DNA of 64,000 bases from Gemmatimonadaceae bacterium (GCA_019637445.1 JAHBVS010000001.1:1771586-1835585), one strand, 5' to 3'. Positions 28,313 to 37,120 are shown, counted from the stretch's first letter. Notes: generated by a model not told the origin, from the sequence alone. Made by a program: numbers and translations.

Positions 28313-29233
28313 TTGTCGCAGCCCGGTTCGCGCATAGCTTCGGCGCGGCTGGTCTCGGCCGCGCGTGGTATCCTCGGCGCGCTGATCATCTGGGTGCCAA
28401 CCGCGCTCTCGGCGCAGGCCGGGGGGCGACGCAACGCGCTCGATGGCATCGTGCCGCCGGCACCCTCGCGCGCGGACACGATGCTCGCGATGGGACGGCT
28501 CGCCGCCGCCGAGGAGGCGCTCTACGCCGCGGTGGATGCGCGGCCGCGGAGTCCGTCGCCGCGCGGGGCCTTGGCCGCGTACCTCGCCTCGCGCGGGCGA
28601 TTCAAGATCGCCGAGGTGCTGTTCGATGAAGCGCAGCGCTTTGGCGCGTCGCCGCAGGCCATCCGGGCGGCGAAGGAGCGGATGGCGCCGTACCGGGCGG
28701 TTGTGGCGGACGGGCCGGCAGTGGCGATACGCGTGTCTCCGCGCGTCGGCGACCCCACGTCGATCCTGGCCTTCGTCGGCCGCTTCTCGGCGCGCGGCGA
28801 TTCACTGCAGATGTTCCTTGATCTGACAGTCGAAGGTGTGCGCGTGGGTCGCCGCGCCGCCGAGCGGATGCGCGTGCGCGATGGGCGCACCTCGTTGTGG
28901 ATTGGCGAGCGGCAGCTGGATGGACTCCGCGTGACCATCGACTCGCTGGACACGCCCGACGATGTGCGCGTGGGCCTGGACGTGCTCTGGCCGCTGCATC
29001 CGCAGCTGGACACGCGGACCGGCATCCTCACGCTCGGACGCGCGCCCAACGCCGCTGCCATCACCGGGCGGGTGGAGCAGATCCCGTTTGTGCTGACCTT
29101 TCCGGGCCTGCAGTTGGTGCCACGCGTCGGACAGCCGCCGGTGGCATTGGAGTCGCGCGCGGGACAGGCGCTGCTGCGCGAGTCCCGCTGGCAGGTGGAT
29201 GCCGCAACGGCAACGCTGATCGTGGAGCGGTAG
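28313..29233 (+). CDS. Exported protein with TPR-like N-terminus and retropepsin-like C-terminus
   Basis: About 306 residues if TTG 28313 is the start; this gives a signal peptide (LVSAARGILGALIIWVPTALSAQA). Longer in-frame starts lie inside the kinase gene. After export, alpha-helical repeats (MGRLAAAEEALYAAVDARP and GRFKIAEVLFDEAQRFG) look TPR-like. The rest is beta-rich. VRVGLDVLWPLHPQLDTRTGILTLG resembles the end of retropepsin-like aspartyl proteases (LGxDxL...DxxxGxLxL; quoted in part), but no clear catalytic DTG/DSG is seen, so it may be a degenerate copy. This assignment is weak. It begins one base after the kinase stop. Confidence 0.55.
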   Translation: MSQPGSRIASARLVSAARGILGALIIWVPTALSAQAGGRRNALDGIVPPAPSRADTMLAMGRLAAAEEALYAAVDARPRSPSPRGALAAYLASRGRFKIAEVLFDEAQRFGASPQAIRAAKERMAPYRAVVADGPAVAIRVSPRVGDPTSILAFVGRFSARGDSLQMFLDLTVEGVRVGRRAAERMRVRDGRTSLWIGERQLDGLRVTIDSLDTPDDVRVGLDVLWPLHPQLDTRTGILTLGRAPNAAAITGRVEQIPFVLTFPGLQLVPRVGQPPVALESRAGQALLRESRWQVDAATATLIVER

Positions 29234-29273
29234 CCCGCGCGTCCTCGCCTGTTCACGGGAACGGCATCGCGTC

Positions 29274-30596
29274 TCAGCGCGCAGGGTATCCGTCTGGGCG
29301 ATACGCGATTGTCAGCTCCGTCCTGCCGCCCACAGCCACCGGTCGTCCTTGCACGTCAAAGTAAGCCCGATGGACCGGGCGATGGCGCTCGTCGAATCGT
29401 GTACGAATGACTGCCACGCCGTTGTCGCTGCGATTGACGGGACGGCCCGCACGGTCGAGGTACGCGAGCTCGACGAGATCTCCAGCAGCGTCGTAGCGTT
29501 CCTCCGTGCGGTGATATCCGCGCTCGCGGTGCAGCGTCGGCCTGCCGTCGGCCGCGAAGTATGCGAGCCCCAGGCGCCGAAGACCGCTCGCGTCCCAGCG
29601 AAAAACGTAGCCGCTGTATCCCGTCTCAGAGTTGACGATTCGCTGGCCACTGGAGTCGTGATTGAATCGCGAGAGCATGTTGCCGAAACGATCGAAGGTC
29701 GCGAGCGACCGCGTGAAGCCGTAAGCGTTGGACATCGAGGCGCCGTTCCGATCACGGTAGTGCTCGGAGAACTCGAATCCGCTTGCACTAAACTCGCGAA
29801 TGCCCCGAGCCACACGAGGGCCGTTCCCTTCCGCGCGGGCCTCGCGCCCGTCGTAGACGTTCCAGGCGAGCATCTGCCCGTCAGCCGCGAACTCCAGCTT
29901 GTCCTGGGCCGCGTGCATCGTGTTCTCCACGAGCCGGCCCTGCGCGTCGATGTTTTCCATCAGCGCGAGGTAGCCTGCCGGCCCGAAGTGCAGCCGCAGC
30001 CGGAAGAACGGGAAGCCCGGCCGGATGGGCGCCGCTGCGCCGGCGGCATCGAAACGCTCTTCGATCACGGTACCGTCCTTCTCGATGCTCCACTCGTATC
30101 GCGCGACGCCCCAGCCGTTCTGGATTGGCGCACCGTCCGCGTCGTGGAATGTCAGCGAGCGCCGATACCCCAGGGAGTCGAGCGTGAAACGCTCCTCCGC
30201 CACGTTGCCCTTTGTGTATATCGGGTTGCCGTGCGCGTCACGGAAGCGCCGGGTCTCGACGCCCTCGGCGTAGCAGATCTCGGTGACCGGTGCCTCGGAG
30301 AGTGCGTTGCCGGTGTGGTCCGGTGCCCGGGGGATGTCGCCGAGCCCGAAGACGACGCGAGCAAGTCGGCGATCGGCGCCGTACTCCAGGCGAAAGTGGT
30401 TCCGGCGACTCGCCTCCTCTGCCGTCATTCGGTGCACGCCGACGACGTCCTCGAACGGGGACTCGACGAACGAGAGTGCGGCAAAGTAGTCCGTCCACAC
30501 CGCGGGGGCGGGACGGCAGTCGGGCAGTGGCGCCTGTGAGACGGCAACGGAGGGGACCAGCAGGGCGGAAAGGACGATAAGTTGCGGACGTGGCAC
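29274..30596 (-). CDS. Exported protein with YD/RHS-like repeats
   Basis: About 440 residues from GTG 30596, which yields a signal peptide (LIVLSALLVPSVAVSQA). Reading further upstream in frame gives Arg/Ser-rich, non-signal sequence and overlaps the divergent regulator gene. The mature protein has imperfect repeats of about 30-40 residues with an aromatic-Asp-x-x-Gly pattern (LTFHDADGAPIQNGWG, FDRFGNMLSRFNHDSSGQ, ERYDAAGDLVELAYLDRAGRP), similar to the YD repeats of RHS and related wall-associated proteins. No toxin domain or RHS core-terminating motif is present. It faces a CadC-like regulator that may control it. Function unknown. Confidence 0.65.
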   Translation of the reverse strand: MPRPQLIVLSALLVPSVAVSQAPLPDCRPAPAVWTDYFAALSFVESPFEDVVGVHRMTAEEASRRNHFRLEYGADRRLARVVFGLGDIPRAPDHTGNALSEAPVTEICYAEGVETRRFRDAHGNPIYTKGNVAEERFTLDSLGYRRSLTFHDADGAPIQNGWGVARYEWSIEKDGTVIEERFDAAGAAAPIRPGFPFFRLRLHFGPAGYLALMENIDAQGRLVENTMHAAQDKLEFAADGQMLAWNVYDGREARAEGNGPRVARGIREFSASGFEFSEHYRDRNGASMSNAYGFTRSLATFDRFGNMLSRFNHDSSGQRIVNSETGYSGYVFRWDASGLRRLGLAYFAADGRPTLHRERGYHRTEERYDAAGDLVELAYLDRAGRPVNRSDNGVAVIRTRFDERHRPVHRAYFDVQGRPVAVGGRTELTIAYRPDGYPAR

Positions 30597-30725
30597 GGCG
30601 AGGAGGGATATGGGTGTCCTGGATGAGTGGCGTGCCCGGGCCGCTGGGACGCCGCCGACGCGCCGCAGGATCCACGATTCGGGACCGGTCCTCAAGGGAG
30701 CGAAGGTGACGCAAGGTGACGCAGC

Positions 30726-32003
30726 GTGATTGACGGGCGAGCGGACCGCTCTCGCGACACAATTCGGCTGCATCGGCTCACAAGAACGCTTGTCGGCCCG
30801 GCGGGCCGAGAGTCCATTCTGCCGGTGCTCAGCCTGCGTCTGCTGGATGCGCTGGCCCAGGATGCGCCGCAGTTCGTGGAGTCGGCCACGCTCATCGCGC
30901 GGGTGTGGCCTGACCAGCACATCTCCGCCGATGCGCTGAAGCAGCGTGTTCGGCAGCTGCGCGGGACGCTGGCGGAGGTCGGCTACGAGCCGCGGCTCAT
31001 CGACTCGGCGAGGGGTGAGGGCTACGCGTTGCTCGCGGCGCTCGAGGACTTCGTTCCGGGTGCGCCGGCGGCGGTCAATCCAGAGCGAACGCCGAGCCTT
31101 CAGTCCGACGGGCTGACATCGCGGCGCACAGCAGTGTGGGTCGGCCTTGCCCTTGGCGCGGCAGCGCTGGCGCTGTGGGTGTTGTCGCCGCGTCAGTCAG
31201 CGGACATGCGCGACGGAAGACTCGGCCCGACGCCGGTAAGAATCGCGTACGATTCGTCCGCCGAGCGCGCCGCGAGCCCCGCCGTCTTCCGCGGCGCGGC
31301 ACGTCTGCCCGACGTGCTGCTTGTGGCGGCGTCCGCGGGGACCGCCTGCAACGATGTCGCGCGTGCGCATCTGTGCCTGCGCGTAGTGGCCGGAGACAGT
31401 GGGGGGGCGGAACCGACAAACGCTGCGGCAGCGTTCGGTGGCGCGCCGCGCGTGCTGGAGCTCTTGCAGGTCGAAAGCGGAGCGGTGCTGTTGCGGTCCG
31501 ACCTTCTCCGCGCGGCCGACCCCGACACTGCAGTCTTCGTACTGCAGCTTGCCCAGTTCGCGACCCCTGGCGTGATGCGCTGGCTTGGCGGTCGGACGGG
31601 AGCGGGTGATCGCGAGTTCAGTGCATACCGCGAGGGCGTGCGGCTCCTCGGTACCTGCGGTGGCGCCACTCCCGCACAAGACCTGCAGCGAGTGATGGAT
31701 GCATCGCGGCGGGCACCGAACTTCCTCGCCCTCCGGGCACTCGCTCTGTTGCTCGCCGTCGAGGACGCCCTGGCGCGCGACGACACTGCGGCGCTGGTGC
31801 CGCTGCGCGACGACGCCGAGGAGCTCTTGCGTGCGGATGGCCAGCTTGCGCTCGCCCATGTGGCACTCGCACGATCACTCAGCGCGAGCCACTCGGACGT
31901 CGCGGAGCACGTCGCACGGGCGCTGCGGCTCCAGCCGATCCTGTCGGCGTTTTCCGGAGCCCAGAGTGTCCCTCGTCTTGTGGCTGCTCAAGACTGCGAC
32001 TGA
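30726..32003 (+). CDS. CadC/ToxR-like membrane-bound winged-helix regulator
   Basis: A 425-residue protein from GTG 30726. The N-terminal cytoplasmic domain (about 10-105) is an OmpR/PhoB-type winged helix: ILPVLSLRLLDALAQD, ATLIARVWPDQHISADALKQRVRQLR and the wing SARGEGYAL (quoted in part). A single membrane helix follows (TAVWVGLALGAAALALWVLS, about 137-157), then a large periplasmic region of about 260 residues. A one-component membrane regulator sensing outside signals is likely. The gene is divergent from the exported YD-repeat protein, which is the natural candidate target. The periplasmic part has no recognised sensor domain; VLRSDLLRAADPDTAVFVLQ recalls the solute-binding middle of some ToxR-like proteins. 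Confidence 0.75.
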   Translation: MIDGRADRSRDTIRLHRLTRTLVGPAGRESILPVLSLRLLDALAQDAPQFVESATLIARVWPDQHISADALKQRVRQLRGTLAEVGYEPRLIDSARGEGYALLAALEDFVPGAPAAVNPERTPSLQSDGLTSRRTAVWVGLALGAAALALWVLSPRQSADMRDGRLGPTPVRIAYDSSAERAASPAVFRGAARLPDVLLVAASAGTACNDVARAHLCLRVVAGDSGGAEPTNAAAAFGGAPRVLELLQVESGAVLLRSDLLRAADPDTAVFVLQLAQFATPGVMRWLGGRTGAGDREFSAYREGVRLLGTCGGATPAQDLQRVMDASRRAPNFLALRALALLLAVEDALARDDTAALVPLRDDAEELLRADGQLALAHVALARSLSASHSDVAEHVARALRLQPILSAFSGAQSVPRLVAAQDCD

Positions 32004-32161
32004 GGCAACGGCTTCTCAGCTGGACGACGGGAACGCCTAAGTCCGACCAGATTGCCGCTCTCTGCCCCGACCGGCAGATTGAGTGAACCTCGGGCCGCCG
32101 TTGATCGAAGGCAAGGTCGGCCTCGCAGCGCCTCGCTTCTTTCTCCGATTCTCGGGTGCAG

Positions 32162-33172
32162 ATGTCTGACCCGCTCCGAAACATCCGCCACAACGAAGTC
32201 GAAGACGACCTCGGCCTCGGCCGCGTCGTCGCCAACACCGTCCGCGGTCGTTTCATCAATCGCGACGGCTCGCCGGCCTCGCACAAGTTCGGGCTCGGCG
32301 GCCAACGCGCCGAACGCTTCTACCTGCACGCGCTGAACACACGCTGGCCCAAGTTCCTCGGCTGGCTCGTAGGGTCGCTGCTGCTGATCAACGGAATCTT
32401 TGCGCTGGCGTTCCGCTCCCTCGCGCCCGATGCCATCGGTGGTGCCGAGGCGCTGGGACTGTCGGACCCCTTCCTGCGGGCCCTTGTGTTCTCGGTGGGC
32501 ATCTTCACCCGCGCGGGCACCGGCCCGATGCACGCCGTGGGCGACACGGCGAACTGGTTGGCCATCGCGGTGTCGATTGTCGGCATCATCTATCTGATTG
32601 GCGCCGCGGGCTTGATCATCGCGCGGCTCACGCGGCCGCGGATGTTGATCGAGTTCAGCGAGTCCGCCATCGTCGCGCCGTACGAAGGTGGGCGCGGACT
32701 GATGTTCCGGATGGTCAACGCGCGCCCGGGCGAGCTCAGTGACGTGCGCGTCCGCGTGATGCTGGTGTTCTTCGAGACGGTAAATGGCGTGCGTGAACGT
32801 GACTTCCGCCTGCTGGAACTCGAGCGCGATTCCGTGGAACTGTTCAACCTGCACTGGACCGTGGTGCATCCCATCACCGCAAGCAGCCCGCTCAAAGGCG
32901 TGACGCCCGAGCAGCTGCGCGAGATGGAAGCCGAGGTGGTGATCTCGGTCAATGCGCACGAGGACACGTTCTCCACCCGCGTGCGGCAGCGGACGTCCTA
33001 CCTATGGGATGAAGTGCGTTGGGACGTGAAGTTTGCGAGCATCTTCACCAACGCGGCGGACGGTATTGTCGCCATCGATGTGGAGCGCCTCAGCCGCACC
33101 GAGCCGACGGGCGAGGGCAGCACTTCTCGCCCGGCGGCGCTGGAGGGCGGTGCACCCCTCAAGGTCTCGTAG
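32162..33172 (+). CDS. KirBac-like channel homologue with non-canonical filter
   Basis: A 336-residue protein from ATG 32162. TM1 is LGWLVGSLLLINGIFALAF (about 67-85), then comes a pore region, and TM2 is WLAIAVSIVGIIYLIGAAGLI. The cytoplasmic domain is clearly that of inward-rectifier (Kir) channels: FARFARPRA-like RLTRPRMLIEFS, APYEGGRGLMFRMVNAR, LHWTVVHPITASSPLKGVTPE and YLWDEVRWD. In KirBac the filter is TVGYG; the aligned residues here are Arg117-Ala-Gly-Thr-Gly121 in SVGIFTRAGTGPMHAVG. Potassium selectivity is therefore doubtful, and it may conduct another ion or act without conduction. Neighbours are a CPA1 antiporter (convergent) and the CadC-like gene. Confidence 0.85.
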   Translation: MSDPLRNIRHNEVEDDLGLGRVVANTVRGRFINRDGSPASHKFGLGGQRAERFYLHALNTRWPKFLGWLVGSLLLINGIFALAFRSLAPDAIGGAEALGLSDPFLRALVFSVGIFTRAGTGPMHAVGDTANWLAIAVSIVGIIYLIGAAGLIIARLTRPRMLIEFSESAIVAPYEGGRGLMFRMVNARPGELSDVRVRVMLVFFETVNGVRERDFRLLELERDSVELFNLHWTVVHPITASSPLKGVTPEQLREMEAEVVISVNAHEDTFSTRVRQRTSYLWDEVRWDVKFASIFTNAADGIVAIDVERLSRTEPTGEGSTSRPAALEGGAPLKVS

Positions 33173-33195
33173 GCCTCAGGGGCCTGGCGGAACGG

Positions 33196-34761
33196 TCAGG
33201 GAGACTCGCTGGCCCCGGCGCGAATCTCATCGAGATCCAGCTCGCGTTCGAGCGTCAGCAGCACCTCGTCGCCGATGGCGCCTTCATTCCGCAGGCGCAC
33301 CAACATCCGTCGCTGTGCGGCGATCATTCCGAGGCGCAGGCGTCCGCGGCCTTCCGCCGTGCCACCGCCGCGCTCAGCCTCGCGATGCCGCTCGCCAAGC
33401 TCCATGCGCAACCAATCCACGTCGTTGCGATCGATGCCCGGCTCCCGCGCCTGGTCCTCCAACGCCTCAGCCGCCCGTCGTGCCATCTCCCGACGCGCCA
33501 GCAGCTCCTCCGCGTGATGGCCGTGCTCCGGCTCGAACTTCATCCAGCGGATGATGGGCGCCAGCGAGAATCCCTGTACCGCGAGCGTCAGCACGATCAC
33601 CACCATCGTGATGACGATGATCTCAGAGCGGTAGGGAAACGGCGATCCGTCAGCCAGCGCAAACGGGAGTGCCAAAGCCGTGGCGAGAGACACGATGCCG
33701 CGCATCGCCGTCCACGACACCAATGCGACCGGCTTCCACTGCGGCGCCGGCTCACGGCGGCGTAGGTCTCGGTCCATCCAGCGAGGCAGATACGTCGCGA
33801 CGGGAACCCACACCAGCCGCACCGCCATCATCACGACGCCGATCAGCAGACCGGCCAATGCAACCGTGCCTAGTGACTCCGGCGGCACCTGTGCCACGAT
33901 CTCGCCGAACTGTGCGCCGAGGATCAGGAAGATCAGGGCATTGAGCAGGAAGATGAACAGGTCCCAGACCGCGCGGGCTTCGATGCGCGAGATCGGGCCG
34001 ACGACAGTTGAGAGGTGCTGCCGCACGTAGAGGCCGCCCGCCACGCTGGCGAGTACGGCCGACACGTGCACCGTCTCGGCCGCCACCCAGGCGATGTACG
34101 GGCCCGCCAGCGTCGCCAGCGTCTCGGCCAGCGCGTCTTTGGTGCGTGCGAGCGTCCAAATGATCAGCCAACCCACGGCGAGGCCGATCATCGTGCCCAC
34201 GCCCGCGTCGATGAAGAAGCGCACGACCGACTCGCCCCAGCTGAACACGCCGGTGACGGCCGCGGCCACCGCGGTGCGGTAGAGCACGAGCGCGCTGGCA
34301 TCGTTGACCAGCGACTCGCCCTCGAGGATCACGATCACGCGGCGAGGGACGGGCAGGCGGCTCACGATTGCTGCGGCCGCCACCGCGTCCGGCGGGGAGA
34401 CGATCGCGCCGAGCGCCACTGCGACGGCCCAGGGGATGCCCGGGAGGAGTTGCTTGGCCACGACCGCGACGATGACCGTGGTCGCCAGCACCAATCCGAC
34501 CGCGAGCAGCGAGATGGGTCGGATGTTCGCGCGAAACTCGCGCAGCGAGGTGAAGAAGGCCGCAGCCCAGAGGATGGGCGGCAGGAAGATGAAGAAGACG
34601 ACGTGCGGATCTAGGTGCGGGACCGTCACGCCAGGGAGCAGCCCGATCAGCGCGCCCGCGGCGACCTGGACGATGGGAGTCGGGATCGGCAGGCGCCGCG
34701 CCAGCGCCGTGAGGGCGATGACCAGCGCGATGGTGGCGAGGGCGGGGAGCAGGGCCGGCAT
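33196..34761 (-). CDS. CPA1-family Na+(K+)/H+ antiporter
   Basis: A 521-residue inner-membrane antiporter with about 12 hydrophobic helices and a cytoplasmic tail. The diagnostic motifs of CPA1 are GAIVSPPDAVAAAAIVSRL (ion-binding helix), then VILEGESLVNDASALVLYR, followed by a Gly-rich helix. The C-terminal tail from about residue 425 is charged and helical (ARREMARRAAEALEDQ) and may be regulatory. It exchanges Na+ or K+ for protons for pH and salt homeostasis. It ends 24 bp from the end of the Kir-like gene, with which it is convergent. Confidence 0.92.
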   Translation of the reverse strand: MPALLPALATIALVIALTALARRLPIPTPIVQVAAGALIGLLPGVTVPHLDPHVVFFIFLPPILWAAAFFTSLREFRANIRPISLLAVGLVLATTVIVAVVAKQLLPGIPWAVAVALGAIVSPPDAVAAAAIVSRLPVPRRVIVILEGESLVNDASALVLYRTAVAAAVTGVFSWGESVVRFFIDAGVGTMIGLAVGWLIIWTLARTKDALAETLATLAGPYIAWVAAETVHVSAVLASVAGGLYVRQHLSTVVGPISRIEARAVWDLFIFLLNALIFLILGAQFGEIVAQVPPESLGTVALAGLLIGVVMMAVRLVWVPVATYLPRWMDRDLRRREPAPQWKPVALVSWTAMRGIVSLATALALPFALADGSPFPYRSEIIVITMVVIVLTLAVQGFSLAPIIRWMKFEPEHGHHAEELLARREMARRAAEALEDQAREPGIDRNDVDWLRMELGERHREAERGGGTAEGRGRLRLGMIAAQRRMLVRLRNEGAIGDEVLLTLERELDLDEIRAGASESP

Positions 34762-34816
34762 TGTCGGGAGAATCTACGCCCAGCGCCGGCACCTTCGACA
34801 ACGCGGCGGCCGCGTC

Positions 34817-35650
34817 TCAGTCCTTTACGACGCGATGTACGTAGGCCTCGATGCCGTCAAGCACGCGCTGCAGGCCCCAATCAAAGCCTTCCTCCAGCGA
34901 CCGCGGTTGCCCATCCGACGGCGCCGTGATGATCGCCGCGAAGTGCGTGAAGCGTGGGTCCCCGATCGAGCGACCGAGGTCCGCGCCCACGCCCGCCGCC
35001 CACTCGGCGTCCGTCACGCCACGCGCCCGTGCGCGAGCCAGCGACACCGCCGTGTCCGAAGCGCCGCGCGTGTAGCCGTCCACCACGCTCAATGCACCAC
35101 CAATGTCCTGCGCGCGAAGCCCAGTGCGGGAGAGCGAATCGCTGATCGCCTCAAGCCACAGCAGCCAATTGGGCCCGTGCGGTGCAGCGACGAACGGCAA
35201 CTCGGCGAGCCATGGCCTGGCACAGAGCGATGCGCGCTTGGCGTGCGCCCATAGCGCGACCTCGCTGCGCCAGTCCGCGCGCGGCTCGTCGAAACGCGGC
35301 GGCTGGCCCGTGCCGGCGTCGATCACGGCGTCCAGCAGCGTCTCCTTGTTGGGGAAGTAGCGATAGAGCGCCATCGTGGTGTAGCCGAGCCGGCTCGCCA
35401 CGGCGTTCATCGTGACGGCCGAGAGCCCATCGGCATCGGCGATCTCCATAGCGGCCTCCACCACGTCGTCCGGCGTCACGGCGGCCTTCGGGCCACGGGT
35501 CCCCGGCGTGCGGTCCTCCCAGAGCAGCTGGCTACGACGCCGGAGCTCCGGGTCGATGCGGTTGGATGCTTCCATAACGTCGTCGTGCGTGAGTTCCCGC
35601 TTGCCGGTGTGCTTTCGGGCCTTTCCGGCCGCCCGCTTCTTTGCCGCCAT
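34817..35650 (-). CDS. TetR-family transcriptional repressor
   Basis: A 277-residue regulator with an unusual basic N-terminal extension of about 55 residues (MAAKKRAAGKARKHTGKRE). The TetR DNA-binding domain (about 58-105) contains TPDDVVEAAMEIADADGLSAVTMNAVASRLGYTTMALYRYFPNKETLLDAV (quoted in part), with the helix-turn-helix ending GYTTMALYRYF. The larger C-terminal ligand domain resembles the TetR_C type of antibiotic and multidrug regulators. Two tandem palindromes in its upstream region are probable operators. It is divergent from an outer-membrane/DUF2306/hydrolase operon, its likely target along with itself. Ligand unknown. Confidence 0.9.
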   Translation of the reverse strand: MAAKKRAAGKARKHTGKRELTHDDVMEASNRIDPELRRRSQLLWEDRTPGTRGPKAAVTPDDVVEAAMEIADADGLSAVTMNAVASRLGYTTMALYRYFPNKETLLDAVIDAGTGQPPRFDEPRADWRSEVALWAHAKRASLCARPWLAELPFVAAPHGPNWLLWLEAISDSLSRTGLRAQDIGGALSVVDGYTRGASDTAVSLARARARGVTDAEWAAGVGADLGRSIGDPRFTHFAAIITAPSDGQPRSLEEGFDWGLQRVLDGIEAYVHRVVKD

Positions 35651-35690
35651 CGCCCCTCCAGGGTCCCCAGGCCTTGACAGCCTAGAAACT

Positions 35691-35705
35691 GTGTATATCG
35701 TACAC
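35691..35705. promoter_or_regulatory. TetR operator 1
   Basis: GTGTATATCGTACAC has perfect GTGTA/TACAC arms around five bases. It is one of two tandem copies 22 bp apart (two helical turns), between the tetR and outer-membrane-protein starts. TTGACA lies at 35674-35679 on the plus strand. Confidence 0.75.
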
Positions 35706-35712
35706 TCGTACT

Positions 35713-35727
35713 GTGTATGTAGTACAC
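35713..35727. promoter_or_regulatory. TetR operator 2
   Basis: GTGTATGTAGTACAC repeats the GTGTA-N5-TACAC arms of operator 1 with a different centre, which argues that the arms are the recognised part. TACACT at its right end could double as a -10. Confidence 0.75.
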
Positions 35728-35814
35728 TAATTCAATCGCATCGAAAAAGAAAGGTGCGCGCCAGTCCAATCGCTTGCGCCGCCCACCACACACCCCCGTA
35801 CCGAGGATATCGCC

Positions 35815-36423
35815 GTGACCAGTATCGCCCGCAGCATCCAGTTGGCCTTCCGCACGATGACTACGCTGCTCGTGTTCGCCCTTCCCGCCGCGGCCCAAAC
35901 CGAGGCCCCGCGTCATTGGGAGGCCCGCATCACGAGCGGCTCGATGATGCCGGTCGGCGAGTTGCAGCAGTCGTTGCGCTCGGCGCCGCTGACGGCTGCG
36001 CAGGTCTCGTGGTCCCCGCGCCCCCAGCTTGCGGTGACGGGAACGCTGGGCTGGGCGCGCAGCCGGGACCTCCTCACGCTTGGGAGCCCGAAGGTGGATG
36101 CCATCACGCTCGATCTGGGCGTCGAGCTTCGGTCGCGTCCTCGGGCGCTCGGGCGCCGGAGCAGCATTGATGGATTCGCGGGCCTTGGCGCTGGGCTGCG
36201 CCGCTACGATTCCCGCGCCGTGGGTAGCGACGCCTCGCGGCACGCGGCCGCGTACGCCGCGGTGGGCAGCGAGCTTGTGTATCGCCGTGTGGGTCTGCGG
36301 CTCGAGCTGCGCGAATACGTCGGCGGATTCCGTCCGCTCAACGGCGCGGGCAGTCAGATGCTGGCCAACGATGTGGTGGTGATGACCGCGCTCCGCATTG
36401 TCCGTCGTGCGCCCCAGCGCTAG
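35815..36423 (+). CDS. Outer-membrane beta-barrel-like protein
   Basis: A 202-residue protein from GTG 35815 with a signal peptide (FRTMTTLLVFALPAAAQ). The rest shows alternating hydrophobic beta strands typical of small barrels, for example QLAVTGTLGWARSR, DAITLDLGVELRSR, SIDGFAGLGAGLRRYD and RVGLRLELREYVGGF. No catalytic motif was seen. It is first in a three-gene operon under the TetR operators, ahead of a DUF2306-like membrane protein and an alpha/beta hydrolase. The small barrel could be a porin-like or adhesin-like protein; there is no direct evidence. Confidence 0.65.
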   Translation: MTSIARSIQLAFRTMTTLLVFALPAAAQTEAPRHWEARITSGSMMPVGELQQSLRSAPLTAAQVSWSPRPQLAVTGTLGWARSRDLLTLGSPKVDAITLDLGVELRSRPRALGRRSSIDGFAGLGAGLRRYDSRAVGSDASRHAAAYAAVGSELVYRRVGLRLELREYVGGFRPLNGAGSQMLANDVVVMTALRIVRRAPQR

Positions 36424-36448
36424 CCCTCAACCCAACCGGACGACTTCA

Positions 36449-37120
36449 ATGACCCGCAAGGACTATCTGATTCCGGCTGGCCTGATCCTGCTGAGCCTGG
36501 TGCCGAGCGTTGCCGGCACGGCGCGCTTGGTGGAGATGGCCGGCGATCCCCTGGTGACCGAGCAGAACGCGCGCTTCCTCGCGTCTCCGTTGCCCATCCT
36601 GCTGCACATCCCGGCGGTCGTGCTCTATAGCATCGTCGGTGCGTTCCAGTTCTCGCCTGGGCTGCGTCGTCAGAAGCGTGGCTGGCATCGCGCCAGCGGT
36701 CGCCTGATGTTGCCGATGGGTATCGTCGCCGCACTGACTGGCCTGTGGATGGCGCACTTCTACGCCTGGCCTGCTGGCGACGGCTATATGGTGTACGGCG
36801 AGCGCCTGATCGTGGGCACCGCGATGCTAGCCTCACTGGTGCTCGGCGCCGACGCCATCCGCCGTCGTGACTTCAAGGCGCACGGCGACTGGATGATCCG
36901 TGCCTACGCGCTCGGGCTTGGCGCCGGCACGCAGGTGCTGACGCATCTGCCGTGGTTCATCCTGATGGAAGGCTGGCCCAGCGAGGGCCCACGTGGCGTG
37001 ATGATGGGCGGCGCTTGGCTTCTGAATGCGCTTGTGGCTGAGTCGATCATCCGGAAGTCGCGGGTGCCGCAGCCGCGCCCGGTGGCGATGGCGCCGCTGA
37101 CGTCGCCCGCTGCGGCCTGA
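36449..37120 (+). CDS. DUF2306-like membrane protein
   Basis: A 223-residue inner-membrane protein from ATG 36449 with about six helices. The hallmarks resemble the DUF2306 / predicted membrane family: LHIPAVVLYSIVGAFQF, LRRQKRGWHRASGRLMLP and FKAHGDWMIRAYALGLGAG with conserved His and Arg between helices (each quoted in part). Conserved His residues could bind heme, as in cytochrome b561-like proteins, but this is speculative. It lies between the outer-membrane barrel and the hydrolase and is presumably controlled by the TetR protein. Confidence 0.78.
   Translation: MTRKDYLIPAGLILLSLVPSVAGTARLVEMAGDPLVTEQNARFLASPLPILLHIPAVVLYSIVGAFQFSPGLRRQKRGWHRASGRLMLPMGIVAALTGLWMAHFYAWPAGDGYMVYGERLIVGTAMLASLVLGADAIRRRDFKAHGDWMIRAYALGLGAGTQVLTHLPWFILMEGWPSEGPRGVMMGGAWLLNALVAESIIRKSRVPQPRPVAMAPLTSPAAA

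Noticed and set aside
35674-35702. E. coli-type promoter from TTGACA near the TetR operators
   Set aside because: No -10 at a proper distance was found; TTGACA alone was not enough to list it.
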